In this document: one piece after another, positions 18,394 to 27,087 of the stretch
How positions within the stretch are numbered: position 1 is the stretch's first letter
How the letters are laid out: each line of letters begins with the position of its first letter
Origin: Aquitalea aquatilis
Lineage (GTDB): Bacteria; Pseudomonadota; Gammaproteobacteria; Burkholderiales; Chromobacteriaceae
Assembly (NCBI RefSeq): GCF_005155025.1
Contig: NZ_CP039731.1
Location: forward strand, 3,844,001-3,908,000
DNA: 64,000 nt
Direction: 5' to 3'
The notes under the pieces: generated by a model
Told to the model about the DNA's origin: nothing
The model's input: only the letters and a program-made list of their open reading frames with translations
The model's database searches: none
Program-made: the position numbers and the translations under genes

Positions 18394-20183
18394 TGTCCTA
18401 CCAGACCCAAGGTTTTACCCTGGACAATAGCGGCCGCCGCGTGGTGGTGGACCCGGTGACTCGCATCGAAGGTCACCTGCGCTGCGAAGTGAACATCGAC
18501 AGCAACAACATCATCACTAATGCCGTCTCCACCGGCACCATGTGGCGCGGCCTGGAAGTGATTCTCAAGGGCCGTGACCCGCGTGACGCCTGGGCCTTTG
18601 TCGAACGCATCTGCGGCGTGTGCACCGGCACCCACGCACTGACCTCGGTGCGCGCGGTGGAAGATGCGCTCAAGATCAAGATTCCCGAAAACGCCAACCT
18701 GATCCGCAACATCATGCAGGCGGCGCTGTATGTGCACGACCACCTGGTGCACTTCTATCACCTGCACGCACTGGACTGGGTGGACGTGGTATCGGCGCTG
18801 AAGGCCGACCCGAAGAAAACCAGCGAACTGGCACAGAGCATTTCCGACTGGCCGCTGTCCAGCCCCGGCTATTTCCGTGACCTGCAATCGCGGCTGAAGC
18901 GCTTTGTCGAATCCGGCCAGCTGGGCCCCTTCCGTAACGGCTACTGGGGTCACCCGGCGATGAAACTGCCGCCGGAAGCCAACCTGATGGCGGTGGCCCA
19001 CTATCTGGAAGCGCTGGATTTCCAAAAGGAAATCGTCAAGATCCACACCATCTTCGGCGGCAAGAACCCCCACCCCAACTGGCTGGTGGGCGGCATGCCC
19101 TGCGCCATCAATATCGATGATGTAGGCGCAGTGGGCGCCATCAATATGGAGCGGCTGAATCTGGTATCGCAGATCATCGACCGCACCATCACCTTCTGCG
19201 AACAGGTGTACATTCCGGACGTCATCGCCATTGCCGGCTTCTACAAGGACTGGGCAGCCATCGGTGGCGGCCTGGCCAGCCAGAGCGTGATGTCCTACGG
19301 TGATTTCCCCGACCATGCCAATGACTACAGCGAAAGCAGCCTGCTGCTGCCGCGTGGCGCCATCATCAACGGCAAGTTCAACGAAATCCACCCAATCGAC
19401 CTGTATGCCCCGGATGAAATCCAGGAATTCGTCACCCACAGCTGGTACAGCTATGGCGACGACAGCAAGGGCCTGCATCCTTTCGATGGCATTACCGCGC
19501 CCAAATTCGAGCTGGGTGCCAATCACAAGGGAACCAAGACCCGCATCGAACAGCTGGACGAATCGGCCAAGTACTCCTGGATCAAGTCGCCGCGCTGGAA
19601 GGGCCACGCCATGGAAGTGGGTCCGCTGGCGCGCTACCTGATCGGCTACCACCAGAACAAGCCGGAATTCAAGGAGCCGATCGACAAGCTGCTGCACACG
19701 CTGGGCGCGCCCAAGGAAGCCTTGTTCTCCACCCTGGGCCGTACCGCCGCGCGCGCGCTGGAATCGTCCTGGGCTGCCAACAAGATGCGCTACTTCTTCG
19801 ACCGCCTGATCAGCAATATCAAGAACGGCGACACCGCGACGGCCAATGTGGAGAAATGGGACCCGGCCAGCTGGCCGGCAGCCGCCAAGGGCGTGGGCTT
19901 TACCGAAGCACCGCGCGGCGCGCTGGGCCACTGGCTGAAGATTGCCGACACCCGCATCGACAGCTACCAGTGCGTGGTGCCCACCACCTGGAACGCCGGC
20001 CCGCGCGATGCCAAGGGCCAGATCGGCGCTTACGAGGCTTCGCTGATGGGTACCAAGATGGCGGTGCCGGATCAGCCGCTGGAAATCCTGCGCACCCTGC
20101 ACAGCTTCGACCCTTGCCTGGCCTGCTCCACCCATGTGATCGGCGCGGACGGCGGCGAGCTGGTAAGCGTGAAAGTACGTTGA
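18393..20183 (+). CDS. hupL: [NiFe]-hydrogenase large (catalytic) subunit
   Basis: 596 residues, holding the Ni-Fe(CN)2CO active site that splits H2. The N-terminal L1 motif [10 protein letters not shown] (Cys74, Cys77) and the C-terminal L2 motif DPCLACSTH (Cys575, Cys578) supply the four metal-ligand cysteines. A 15-residue tail follows His581, and the protease HupD would remove it after nickel insertion. There is no signal peptide; it is co-exported with HupS. Length and motifs match the HyaB/HupL membrane-bound uptake group. Confidence 0.97.
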   Translation: MSYQTQGFTLDNSGRRVVVDPVTRIEGHLRCEVNIDSNNIITNAVSTGTMWRGLEVILKGRDPRDAWAFVERICGVCTGTHALTSVRAVEDALKIKIPENANLIRNIMQAALYVHDHLVHFYHLHALDWVDVVSALKADPKKTSELAQSISDWPLSSPGYFRDLQSRLKRFVESGQLGPFRNGYWGHPAMKLPPEANLMAVAHYLEALDFQKEIVKIHTIFGGKNPHPNWLVGGMPCAINIDDVGAVGAINMERLNLVSQIIDRTITFCEQVYIPDVIAIAGFYKDWAAIGGGLASQSVMSYGDFPDHANDYSESSLLLPRGAIINGKFNEIHPIDLYAPDEIQEFVTHSWYSYGDDSKGLHPFDGITAPKFELGANHKGTKTRIEQLDESAKYSWIKSPRWKGHAMEVGPLARYLIGYHQNKPEFKEPIDKLLHTLGAPKEALFSTLGRTAARALESSWAANKMRYFFDRLISNIKNGDTATANVEKWDPASWPAAAKGVGFTEAPRGALGHWLKIADTRIDSYQCVVPTTWNAGPRDAKGQIGAYEASLMGTKMAVPDQPLEILRTLHSFDPCLACSTHVIGADGGELVSVKVR

Positions 20184-20377
20184 GTTCGTCGCTGCGCCGG
20201 CCTGCCCATTCCCCCGGAACGGCTGGCAAGGCGACGATTGACCAGTCCACATGGCCTCGCTCCCCCCGCAGGCCATACGGGCGAACTTCCTGATCGACCG
20301 CCACGTTGGCCGGGGTGCGCATCACTCCCGGGATGTCCGGCAGCGTGGCGGTGCGGCAGGAAAACAGGAGATTCGGC

Positions 20378-21085
20378 ATGAAAAGCTACGGCTTCGACGG
20401 CAACGCCCCACAGGGCCTGGGCCGCAAGGTCACATCCGTCTATGTGTATGAGGCACCGGTGCGTCTGTGGCACTGGGTGACGGTGCTGTGCATCATCACC
20501 CTGTCGGTCACCGGTTATCTGATCGGCAAACCCCTGCCCTCGGTACCGGGTGAGGCCACCTTCAACTTCGTCATGGGCTATATCCGCTTTGCCCATTTCA
20601 CCGCCGGCTACATTCTGGCCATTGGCCTGATCGGCCGGCTGTACTGGGCGCTGGTGGGCAATCACCATGCGCGCGAGATCATTCTGGTGCCGGTGTGGGA
20701 CAAGGCCTGGTGGAAGGAATTTTTCTTCGAAGTGCGCTGGTATCTGTTTATCGAGCGCTACCCGAAAAAATACATCGGCCACAATCCGGTGGGGCAGATC
20801 GCCATGGCCACCTTCCTGTGGGTGGCCGTGTTCATGTGCTTTTCCGGCTTTGCGCTGTATGGCGAGGGTCTGGGCACCAAGAGCTGGGCCTATCAGGCTT
20901 TTGGCTGGGTGATTTCCGCCTTTGGCGGCAATAGCCTCACCGTGCACAACTGGCACCGGCTGGGCATGTGGTCCATCATCCTGTTCGTGATGATCCATGT
21001 GTATGCGGCGATCCGCGAGGACATCATGTCCAAGCAGAGTATGGTATCGACCATGATCAGCGGTTTCCGCATGTTCAAGGATTAA
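20378..21085 (+). CDS. hupC: Hydrogenase b-type cytochrome subunit
   Basis: A 235-residue inner-membrane protein with about four helices, homologous to HyaC/HoxZ. It anchors the HupSL dimer and carries electrons from H2 to the quinone pool. Conserved histidines suitable for haem b appear in the first helix region (APVRLWHWVTVL), in IRFAHFTAGY and near the C terminus (VHNWHRLGMW). The start MKSYGFDGN follows AGGAG at 20366-20370. A 194-base gap separates it from hupL and a stem-loop element follows it. Confidence 0.93.
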   Translation: MKSYGFDGNAPQGLGRKVTSVYVYEAPVRLWHWVTVLCIITLSVTGYLIGKPLPSVPGEATFNFVMGYIRFAHFTAGYILAIGLIGRLYWALVGNHHAREIILVPVWDKAWWKEFFFEVRWYLFIERYPKKYIGHNPVGQIAMATFLWVAVFMCFSGFALYGEGLGTKSWAYQAFGWVISAFGGNSLTVHNWHRLGMWSIILFVMIHVYAAIREDIMSKQSMVSTMISGFRMFKD

Positions 21086-21090
21086 GAAGA

Positions 21091-21180
21091 GGGAAAACGT
21101 CCGCTACCGCGTTGCGCCTCCTTGCCGTACTCAGTGTACTGTCTGCGTCGGCGCGCCTTGTCCCGGACGTTTTCTTTTCC
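21091..21180. repeat. Neisserial-type extragenic stem-loop repeat after hupC
   Basis: Perfect 11-base arms GAAAACGTCCG (21093-21103) and CGGACGTTTTC (21164-21174) enclose a structured core containing GTACtcaGTGTAC and GCGTCGGCGCGCC. The right arm is followed by T-rich sequence, so it can also act as a terminator. The reverse complement has the order CAAGGCG, CGCAGACAGTAC, GTACGGCAAGG and GCAACGC, which I recognise from a common intergenic repeat of Neisseria genomes. That resemblance is from memory and unverified. Confidence 0.6.
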
Positions 21181-21274
21181 CCGTCCAGATCGTGGGGTTC
21201 ATTAAACCGCCGCCAGTCTTGCACTGGTAGCAAACCTCCCCACCCGCAAGCCACCCAAAACCCAGCCCGCCACC

Positions 21275-21571
21275 ATGACCACCCCGCTCGTCAGTGCCCG
21301 CACCCCGCTGCACCCCGGCCGTTTTCTGGATAGCCGCTTTCTGGCCCCGGCCGGACTGAGCCAGACCGAAGCCGCACGCCGGCTGGGCATTTCCCGTCGC
21401 CGTCTGAACGAGCTGATTGCCGGCAAGCGCGGCATCAGCCCGGACACCGCCATCCGGCTGGCCTGCTTGTTCGGGCAGGATGCGCAGTTCTGGATGGCGC
21501 TGCAAAGCGCCTGGGACCTGGCCCAAGCACGCCGCCTACTGCGGCGGCAACGCCATTCACCCACTGCATAG
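21275..21571 (+). CDS. HigA-like XRE antitoxin/regulator, apparently orphan
   Basis: 98 residues with a HigA/VapI-type helix-turn-helix: HPGRFL near the N terminus, LSQTEAARRLGISRRRLNELIAG, then ISPDTAIRLACLFGQDAQFWMALQ. This matches the antitoxin of higBA modules. No RelE-like toxin frame is visible in the 189 bases before it or the 154 bases after it. It interrupts the hydrogenase locus between hupC and hupD. It may be an orphan DNA-binding regulator or the remnant of an inserted module. Confidence 0.8.
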   Translation: MTTPLVSARTPLHPGRFLDSRFLAPAGLSQTEAARRLGISRRRLNELIAGKRGISPDTAIRLACLFGQDAQFWMALQSAWDLAQARRLLRRQRHSPTA

Positions 21572-21676
21572 CAAGTTTCCACTTCGCTTTCCATTTGCCA
21601 CCAGCATGTCCTTGCACCCGACAGGGGCATGCCGACAAAGCGCTGATTTCGCATGCTTTTCACCCGACAGTCACGC

Positions 21677-21692
21677 TGGCACGAAACTTGAT
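21677..21692 (+). promoter_or_regulatory. Candidate sigma-54 promoter before hupD
   Basis: TGGCACG-AAAC-TTGAT has a perfect -24 half and a -12 half with A instead of C, the same deviation as one of the elements before hupS. Expected transcription would start about 20 bases upstream of the hupD ATG. It would let HupR drive the accessory genes separately from hupSLC. Confidence 0.5.
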
Positions 21693-21725
21693 CTGTAACC
21701 AACTCCGTTACAGGGCCATCACAGC

Positions 21726-22331
21726 ATGCATACCGACAACATCATCATCATGGGGCTGGGCAATCTGCTCTGGGCCGACGAAGGCTTTGGCGTCCGTGCG
21801 GCCGAACAGCTCTATGCCCGCTATCAGCTGCCGGCCAATGTCGAGGTGGTCGACGGCGGCACCCAGGGGCTGCTGCTCTTGCCCTATGTCGAAGAAGCCG
21901 ACCGGCTGATCCTGTTCGATGCCATCGATTTCGGCCTGGAACCGGGCACGCTCAAGGTTTACCGCGACGACGCCGTGCCGGCCTACCTCACCGCCAAGAA
22001 AATGAGCCTGCACCAGACCGGCTTTTCCGAGGTGCTGGCGCTGGCCGACCTCAAGGGCAATCTGCCGGCCAGCATCGTGCTGATCGGCGTGCAGCCGGTG
22101 CAGCTGGAAGACTATGGCGGCAGCCTGACCGCGCCGGTACGCGCCCGGCTGGAGCCGGCCCTCACCCTGGCGGTGGAGCAATTGCAGCAGTGGGGCGTGT
22201 CGCTGGCACCGCGACAGGATGGTGAGCGGCTGAACCATGCCAGCCTCGACATGCAGCGCTATGAAGACGAACGTCCGTCAGCCGCAACGGCCTGTCGCAT
22301 CGGCGATGGCCGTGTGCTGGGAGAACAATGA
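21726..22331 (+). CDS. hupD: Hydrogenase maturation endopeptidase
   Basis: A 201-residue HyaD/HupD-type nickel-dependent protease that removes the C-terminal tail of HupL after nickel insertion. It has the GLGNLLWADEGFGVRAAE start with the conserved Glu/Asp metal ligand, VVDGGTQGLLLLP, and LFDAIDFG, plus a His in KMSLHQTGFSEVLAL. Length is typical. Its stop overlaps the hupF start. Confidence 0.94.
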   Translation: MHTDNIIIMGLGNLLWADEGFGVRAAEQLYARYQLPANVEVVDGGTQGLLLLPYVEEADRLILFDAIDFGLEPGTLKVYRDDAVPAYLTAKKMSLHQTGFSEVLALADLKGNLPASIVLIGVQPVQLEDYGGSLTAPVRARLEPALTLAVEQLQQWGVSLAPRQDGERLNHASLDMQRYEDERPSAATACRIGDGRVLGEQ

Positions 22332-22654
22332 TGTGCCTGGGCATTCCCATGCAGGTAGAGCGCTGCCACGGACTGGTGGCTGACTGCCGCCAGGGCGAGC
22401 GCTGGCAAAGCGTCGACCTGTCGCTGGTGGGCGAGGTGCAGCCCGGCGACTGGCTGCTGGTGTTTACCGGTGCGGCACGCGAAGTGCTCAGCCCGCAACA
22501 GGCGGCCGACATCCTGGACGCGCTGGCGGCGCTGGATGCCGCCATGAACGGCCGCTTCGACCCAAGCATTCATCTGGCCGACCTCAATCAGCGCGAGCCG
22601 CAACTGCCACCGCATCTGCAAGCGCAATTTGACGCACAAAGGAAGACTTCCTGA
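22331..22654 (+). CDS. hupF: HypC-like hydrogenase chaperone HupF
   Basis: 107 residues. The second of two consecutive ATGs (22331) is chosen because HypC/HupF proteins need Cys at position 2 (MCLGIPM) to carry the Fe(CN)2CO group. It is longer than HypC and has an extended C-terminal helix, as HupF does. In other uptake systems HupF protects the large subunit under oxygen. A separate hypC lies at 29393. Its start overlaps hupD. Confidence 0.9.
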   Translation: MCLGIPMQVERCHGLVADCRQGERWQSVDLSLVGEVQPGDWLLVFTGAAREVLSPQQAADILDALAALDAAMNGRFDPSIHLADLNQREPQLPPHLQAQFDAQRKTS

Positions 22655-23094
22655 TGTCCACCCCGCAAGACAATCTGCTGGAGCGGCTGGCCGCCACCGG
22701 CTACGCGCAAATCGACGCCGCTGGCCTGGACAGCCTAGCCGCTACCACGCCCCACCTGATCGTGATGCTGAACGCCGACCCGGTCAAATATCCCGAGGTG
22801 CTGGACAATGTCGTCATCGTGCCGGAAGTGCTGCGCGAGTTTCCCGCCGACACCTTCCGCGTCGCCTATGCCGACCTGCCGGCCAGCCAGGCCATTGCCA
22901 AGCGCTACGGCATCCTGAAATTTCCCGCCCTGCTGTTTTTGCGCCAGGGCGAATACGTGGGCATCATCGCCGGCCTGCAAGACTGGCCGGACATCGTGCA
23001 TGCCTTTGCCGACAAGCTCACCGCCCCCACCCGTCGCCCGCCTTCGGTCGGCATTGCCGTGACCAGCGCCAACAGTGAGAAAGGTTGCGCATGA
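22654..23094 (+). CDS. hupG: Hydrogenase small-subunit assembly protein HupG (HyaE-like)
   Basis: 146 residues with a thioredoxin-like fold (FRVAYADLPASQAIAKRYGILKFPALLFLRQGEYVGIIAGL) that lacks the CxxC active site, as HyaE/HupG/HoxO proteins do. These bind the Tat signal region of the small subunit and check assembly before export. GGAAG precedes the ATG, which overlaps the hupF stop. Confidence 0.88.
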   Translation: MSTPQDNLLERLAATGYAQIDAAGLDSLAATTPHLIVMLNADPVKYPEVLDNVVIVPEVLREFPADTFRVAYADLPASQAIAKRYGILKFPALLFLRQGEYVGIIAGLQDWPDIVHAFADKLTAPTRRPPSVGIAVTSANSEKGCA

Positions 23095-23954
23095 ATATCA
23101 AGCCCTTCCCCGTCGCCGTGGTCGGCCTTGGCCCCGGTTCGCAAGCGGAAGACCCGGATCTGGCCTATATGCCGCTGCCGCGTGAAATCGACAGCTTCGA
23201 CCAGCCCACCCTGCCCACCTCGGAAGAAGTGGAACACCTGCATGCTGCCAAACAGGTGATCGCCGCGCTGATCACCCAGTTGCAGGGCTACCAGGGCGAT
23301 GCCGAGGCTTACCCGGTGCAGGACATCAGCACGCTGGATGTGGCCAACCGCCAGTTGATCAACCAGCTATTGGGCGAAGGCGAAGTCTCCTGCCGGGTGA
23401 AGCTGCTGGACGGCCGCGAACTGGACATGCAGGAATCGGTGTTCGCCGGCGTCTGGCGCGTGCTGGAAAGCAGCGCCGATGGCCAGCTGCTGGCCGACCG
23501 CATCGAAGCCTGTCCGATTCCGGCAGCGGTGTGGCAGGCGGCGCAGGCCTTTGGCCGGCCGCAGCTGGATATCCCCACCCTGCCCGATCAATTGATGAAT
23601 GCCGGCCCGGTGCTGACCGAAATCGCCGCCGCCATGCAAAACCCCGGCGACGAGGCCCACATCATCAACTTTTCCCTGCTGCCGATGAGCCCGCAAGACA
23701 TGGACTGCCTGGATGCCCTCCTCGGGCCGGGCAATAGCGGCGTGTTCTCGCGTGGCTACGGCAAATGCCGCGTCATGGCCACCTCGCTCGCCAATGTCTG
23801 GCGCGTGCAGTACTTCAACGGCATGAACGCCATCTTGCTGGATACCCTGGAAATCACCCGCATTCCGGAAGTGGCGCTGGCCTCGGAGGATGATCTGGCC
23901 GACTCGCTGGACCGCCTGCAGGAAGCCTGGCAGTGGCTGCAGGGAGAATACTGA
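23091..23954 (+). CDS. hupH: Hydrogenase expression/assembly protein HupH (HyaF-like)
   Basis: 287 residues from MNIKPFPVAVVGLGPGSQ; the ATG overlaps the hupG stop by four bases. The family (HyaF/HupH/HoxQ) partners with HupG in maturing the small subunit and its Fe-S clusters. Recognisable segments are GEGEVSCRV, QESVFAGVWRV, a central PNAGPVLTEI-like stretch and SRGYGKCRVMATSLANVWRVQYFN near the C terminus. Confidence 0.88.
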   Translation: MNIKPFPVAVVGLGPGSQAEDPDLAYMPLPREIDSFDQPTLPTSEEVEHLHAAKQVIAALITQLQGYQGDAEAYPVQDISTLDVANRQLINQLLGEGEVSCRVKLLDGRELDMQESVFAGVWRVLESSADGQLLADRIEACPIPAAVWQAAQAFGRPQLDIPTLPDQLMNAGPVLTEIAAAMQNPGDEAHIINFSLLPMSPQDMDCLDALLGPGNSGVFSRGYGKCRVMATSLANVWRVQYFNGMNAILLDTLEITRIPEVALASEDDLADSLDRLQEAWQWLQGEY

Positions 23955-24178
23955 TGGACGGCCGCTTCGAAGGCTCCTACCTGGGCCGCGATGCCAGCCT
24001 CGCCGACGATGCCCGCATGGAGTGCAAGATCTGCTGGTGGGTGTACGACCCGGCGCTGGGCGACGATGTGTGGCAGATTCCGCCCGGCACACCGTTTTCC
24101 ACCCTGCCGGAGCACTGGCGCTGCCCGGAGTGCGACGGCGCACGCGATCAGTTCATGGTACTGGCCGAACCAACATGA
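23954..24178 (+). CDS. hupI: Hydrogenase-associated rubredoxin
   Basis: 74 residues. Two CxxC knuckles (MECKICWWVYDP; WRCPECDG) bind one iron as in rubredoxin. hupI/hoxR rubredoxins accompany oxygen-tolerant uptake hydrogenases and help maturation of the small subunit in air, in keeping with the six-Cys HupS here. It overlaps both neighbours by 1-4 bases. Confidence 0.93.
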   Translation: MDGRFEGSYLGRDASLADDARMECKICWWVYDPALGDDVWQIPPGTPFSTLPEHWRCPECDGARDQFMVLAEPT

Positions 24179-24654
24179 ACCCTTGCACGCAGCCCTTTGC
24201 GGCCACGCCCGCCCCGCAGCTGGAGGCGCTGTTCCGCGATATCGCCGCCACCCGCATGCAGGGCATTCCCATCCTCAACCCGGCGCTGCAGGTGGAGGCC
24301 ATCGGCTTCCAGCTATGGGATGGCCCGCAAGGCCGGCTGTGGGTCGGAGTGCTGCTCACGCCCTGGTTCATGAACCTGCTGCTACTGCCGGCGGAAGCCG
24401 ACAGCCTGCCCGCAGTGCCACCGACCGGCGAAACCGTGATTGCCCTGCCCGGCGATGCCCTGCCCTTCATGGCCGGCCATGAAGCCGCGCTGGGTGATTA
24501 CCGGCTGTGTTCGCTGTTTTCGCCGGTACTGCAGTTTGCCGACCAGGACAGCGCCCGCGCCACCGCGCTGGAGGTGCTGAAACTGCTATTCCCCGCCCCG
24601 CAAGCCGCCGCGCCGGACTTGTCGCGGCGTCGTCTGTTCGGGCTGGGCAAATGA
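24175..24654 (+). CDS. hupJ: [NiFe]-hydrogenase assembly chaperone HupJ (HybE family)
   Basis: 159 residues. It has the HybE-family core: RMQGIPILNPALQVEAIGFQ, WVGVLLTPWFMNLLLLP and LPGDALPFMAGHE. HupJ/HybE/HoxT assist assembly and Tat proof-reading. It overlaps the rubredoxin and hupK stops and starts by four bases each. Confidence 0.9.
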   Translation: MNPCTQPFAATPAPQLEALFRDIAATRMQGIPILNPALQVEAIGFQLWDGPQGRLWVGVLLTPWFMNLLLLPAEADSLPAVPPTGETVIALPGDALPFMAGHEAALGDYRLCSLFSPVLQFADQDSARATALEVLKLLFPAPQAAAPDLSRRRLFGLGK

Positions 24655-25661
24655 AACAGGACGCAATCCGCATTCTCCTGAGCCAGAACAAGGACAAGGG
24701 CCAGGCCGTATCGGTAAGCTGGCCACGGCTGGAGGCTGAGCGGGTGTTCATCGGCCAGAGCGCAGCGCAGGCGGTGCACACCACGCCCCTGCTGTTTGCC
24801 CTGTGTGCCCGAGCCCAAACCCTGGCTGCACAACTGGTGCTACAACAGGCCGCTGGCCTGCCGGTCAGCGTCAGCCCGGAGCAGCGCAGCAGCATCACGC
24901 TGGAAGCCGTGCGCGAAACACTGCGCAAGCTGCTGCTGGACTGGGCGCAGGCATTCGATGGCCGCCCGGCAGACGCAGCCTGGATGGCACGCTGGCGCGC
25001 CGCCCGCGACTTGCCGGCACTGCGCGCACTGGCCGAAGATTTTGTTTACGGCGAAGACTGCCGCCACTGGCTGCAACGCGGCGAGGCCGGCTGGCAAGCC
25101 TGGCTGCAACAAGGAGCCACGGCGCCTGCGCGCTGGTTGGCCACACTGCAGCAAACACTGCCGGCTTGCCCGCTGCTGCCAGCACTGGATGCCGCCGCAC
25201 TGGCCAGCCATCTGGCCGACTGGCTGCGTCCCGGCGGGCCGGTGTGGCAGGGTCAGCCGCAGGAAGTGGGCGCGCTGGCACGCGAAGCGCCACAACTGCC
25301 CGGCCTGCTGGCTGCCGGCCTGCTGCCACAGGCGCGATTGCTGGCGCGGCTGCTGCAACTGGCACGCTGGCTGGATGGCGCGCTATTGCACAGCAGTGTC
25401 GCCAGCCTGGCCGATGGTGCGCTGGCGCTGGTGGAAACCGCGCGCGGCCCGCTGCTGCATCTGGCGGCACTGGATGCCAGCGGCCGCATCAGCCGTTACC
25501 GGGTGGTGCCGCCCACCTTGTGGCACGCCCACCCGGAAGGGGTGCTCAGGGTAAGTCTGGGTTTTCTGGCTGACGCCACTGCCGCAGAATGGCAGCGGCA
25601 GATCAGCCTGATCGACCCCTGTGTGCCGTACAGCGTAAGCAAGGATGTGGAATATGCATGA
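24651..25661 (+). CDS. hupK: Hydrogenase expression/formation protein HupK
   Basis: 336 residues, rich in Leu, Ala and Gln. It resembles HupK/HoxV, a distant relative of the hydrogenase large subunit that acts as scaffold during Ni-Fe cofactor assembly. The C terminus ends SLIDPCVPYSVSKDVEYA, where DPC and the following residues mirror a degraded large-subunit L2 motif. Assignment rests on position (hupJ-hupK-hypA) and this C-terminal resemblance; overall sequence similarity is weak by eye. Confidence 0.75.
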   Translation: MKQDAIRILLSQNKDKGQAVSVSWPRLEAERVFIGQSAAQAVHTTPLLFALCARAQTLAAQLVLQQAAGLPVSVSPEQRSSITLEAVRETLRKLLLDWAQAFDGRPADAAWMARWRAARDLPALRALAEDFVYGEDCRHWLQRGEAGWQAWLQQGATAPARWLATLQQTLPACPLLPALDAAALASHLADWLRPGGPVWQGQPQEVGALAREAPQLPGLLAAGLLPQARLLARLLQLARWLDGALLHSSVASLADGALALVETARGPLLHLAALDASGRISRYRVVPPTLWHAHPEGVLRVSLGFLADATAAEWQRQISLIDPCVPYSVSKDVEYA

Positions 25662-25995
25662 AATGTCACTGGCCGAAGGCATCATCCAGTTACTGGAAGA
25701 CCAGGCCAAGGCGCAGGATTTCAGCCGGGTAAAGCAGGTATGGCTGAGCATAGGCGAGCTGGCCGGCGTGGAAGCCGAGGCGCTGGAGTTCTGCCTGGAC
25801 GTAGTCAGCCGCGACACGCTGGCCGACGGGGCGCGCTTTCACTTTGTGCGCCAGCCGGGTAGCGGCTGGTGCCTGGCCTGTAGCCAGAGCGTGGCCATTC
25901 ACGCCCGCTTCGATGCCTGCCCCTTGTGCGGCAAGCATCAGGTGCAAGTGAGCGGTGGCGACGAAATGCGCGTCAGCGAACTGGAAGTGGAATAA
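25654..25995 (+). CDS. hypA: Hydrogenase nickel-insertion protein HypA
   Basis: 113 residues beginning MHEMSLAEGI; His2 is the nickel ligand, so the ATG at 25654 is preferred over the one 9 bases upstream. A zinc-binding loop has CLAC and CPLC pairs. HypA passes nickel, with HypB, to the large subunit. It overlaps hupK by eight bases. Confidence 0.95.
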   Translation: MHEMSLAEGIIQLLEDQAKAQDFSRVKQVWLSIGELAGVEAEALEFCLDVVSRDTLADGARFHFVRQPGSGWCLACSQSVAIHARFDACPLCGKHQVQVSGGDEMRVSELEVE

Positions 25996-26070
25996 ACAAG
26001 CAGTGCAATGGATACCGGCAGGCGGCCACTGGCCGCTGCCATCAGAACGAAAAATCAAGGAGAGGCAGCA

Positions 26071-27084
26071 ATGTGTACCGTTTGCGGCTGCAGCAAAGGC
26101 AATGTGAAGATTGAAGGCCGGGCTCCCGGCGGCGTGAAGTTTCCCTATCGCTCGCACCATGCGCATTCTCATGATCATGGCCATTCCCACGACCACGACC
26201 ACGACCAGCATCATGACCATGCCCACCACCCGCATCAGGCCAAACCGCATGGCGCGCAGGAACACCAGCCCGCCCTCAGCCAGCAGGCTGGCGGTGCGGC
26301 GCTGCACTATGGCCAGGGCGCGGCGCACGCCCATGCACCGGGGCTGAGCCAGGCACGCATGGTGAAAATCGAGCAGGACATCCTGTCGAAAAACGATGGC
26401 TATGCCGCAGCCAACAGGCAGTGGCTGCGCGACCGTGGCATCTTTGCGCTCAATCTGGTGTCCAGCCCCGGTTCGGGCAAGACCAGCCTGCTAGCCGAAA
26501 CCATCCGCCAGCTGGGCCGCGACACCCTGGTGTATGTGGTGGAAGGCGACCAGCAAACCAGCAACGACGCCGAGCGCATCCGTGCTGCCGGTGCGCCGGC
26601 CATCCAGATCAACACCGGCAAGGGCTGTCATCTGGACGCCCACATGGTGGGCCAGGCCCTGGAGCAACTGAACCCGGCCGACGACAGCCTGCTGCTGATC
26701 GAAAACGTCGGCAATCTGGTATGCCCGGCGGCCTTCGATCTGGGCGAGGCGCACAAGGTGGCCATCCTGTCGGTGACCGAGGGCGAGGACAAGCCGCTCA
26801 AATACCCCGATATGTTTGCCGCCGCCGACGTGATGCTGCTGACCAAGATCGACCTGCTGCGCCATCTGGATTTCGATGTGGACGTGTGCATCGCCAATGC
26901 CCGCCGCATCAACCCGAAAATCAAGGTGCTACAGCTATCCAGCAAGAGCGGCGACGGCATGGACTTGTGGATAGACTGGCTGCTGCTGGAAATGAACGAA
27001 GCGCAGCTGGTGAAACAGCGCGAAGTGGCACGGCTGCGCCAGCACATTGCCGCGCTGGAACAGCAGTTGCAGGAGCGTAGCTGA
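26071..27084 (+). CDS. hypB: Hydrogenase nickel GTPase HypB
   Basis: 337 residues starting MCTVCGC, a high-affinity nickel site, after an AAGGAGAGG site. Residues about 30-90 are very His-rich (clusters of HSHDH and HDHDH), a nickel-storage stretch like that of rhizobial and Cupriavidus HypB. The GTPase domain follows, with P-loop [18 protein letters not shown] and LTKIDLL. It inserts nickel into HupL and HupV with HypA. Confidence 0.96.
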   Translation: MCTVCGCSKGNVKIEGRAPGGVKFPYRSHHAHSHDHGHSHDHDHDQHHDHAHHPHQAKPHGAQEHQPALSQQAGGAALHYGQGAAHAHAPGLSQARMVKIEQDILSKNDGYAAANRQWLRDRGIFALNLVSSPGSGKTSLLAETIRQLGRDTLVYVVEGDQQTSNDAERIRAAGAPAIQINTGKGCHLDAHMVGQALEQLNPADDSLLLIENVGNLVCPAAFDLGEAHKVAILSVTEGEDKPLKYPDMFAAADVMLLTKIDLLRHLDFDVDVCIANARRINPKIKVLQLSSKSGDGMDLWIDWLLLEMNEAQLVKQREVARLRQHIAALEQQLQERS

Positions 27085-27087
27085 ATC

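Noticed and set aside
25996-26070. A third sigma-54 promoter before hypB
   Set aside because: No TGGCAC-type element is present; only the Shine-Dalgarno of hypB is recognisable.
26155-26345. His-codon-rich stretch (CAT/CAC repeats) as a possible nucleotide repeat
   Set aside because: It is the coding sequence of the HypB histidine-rich nickel-binding segment.
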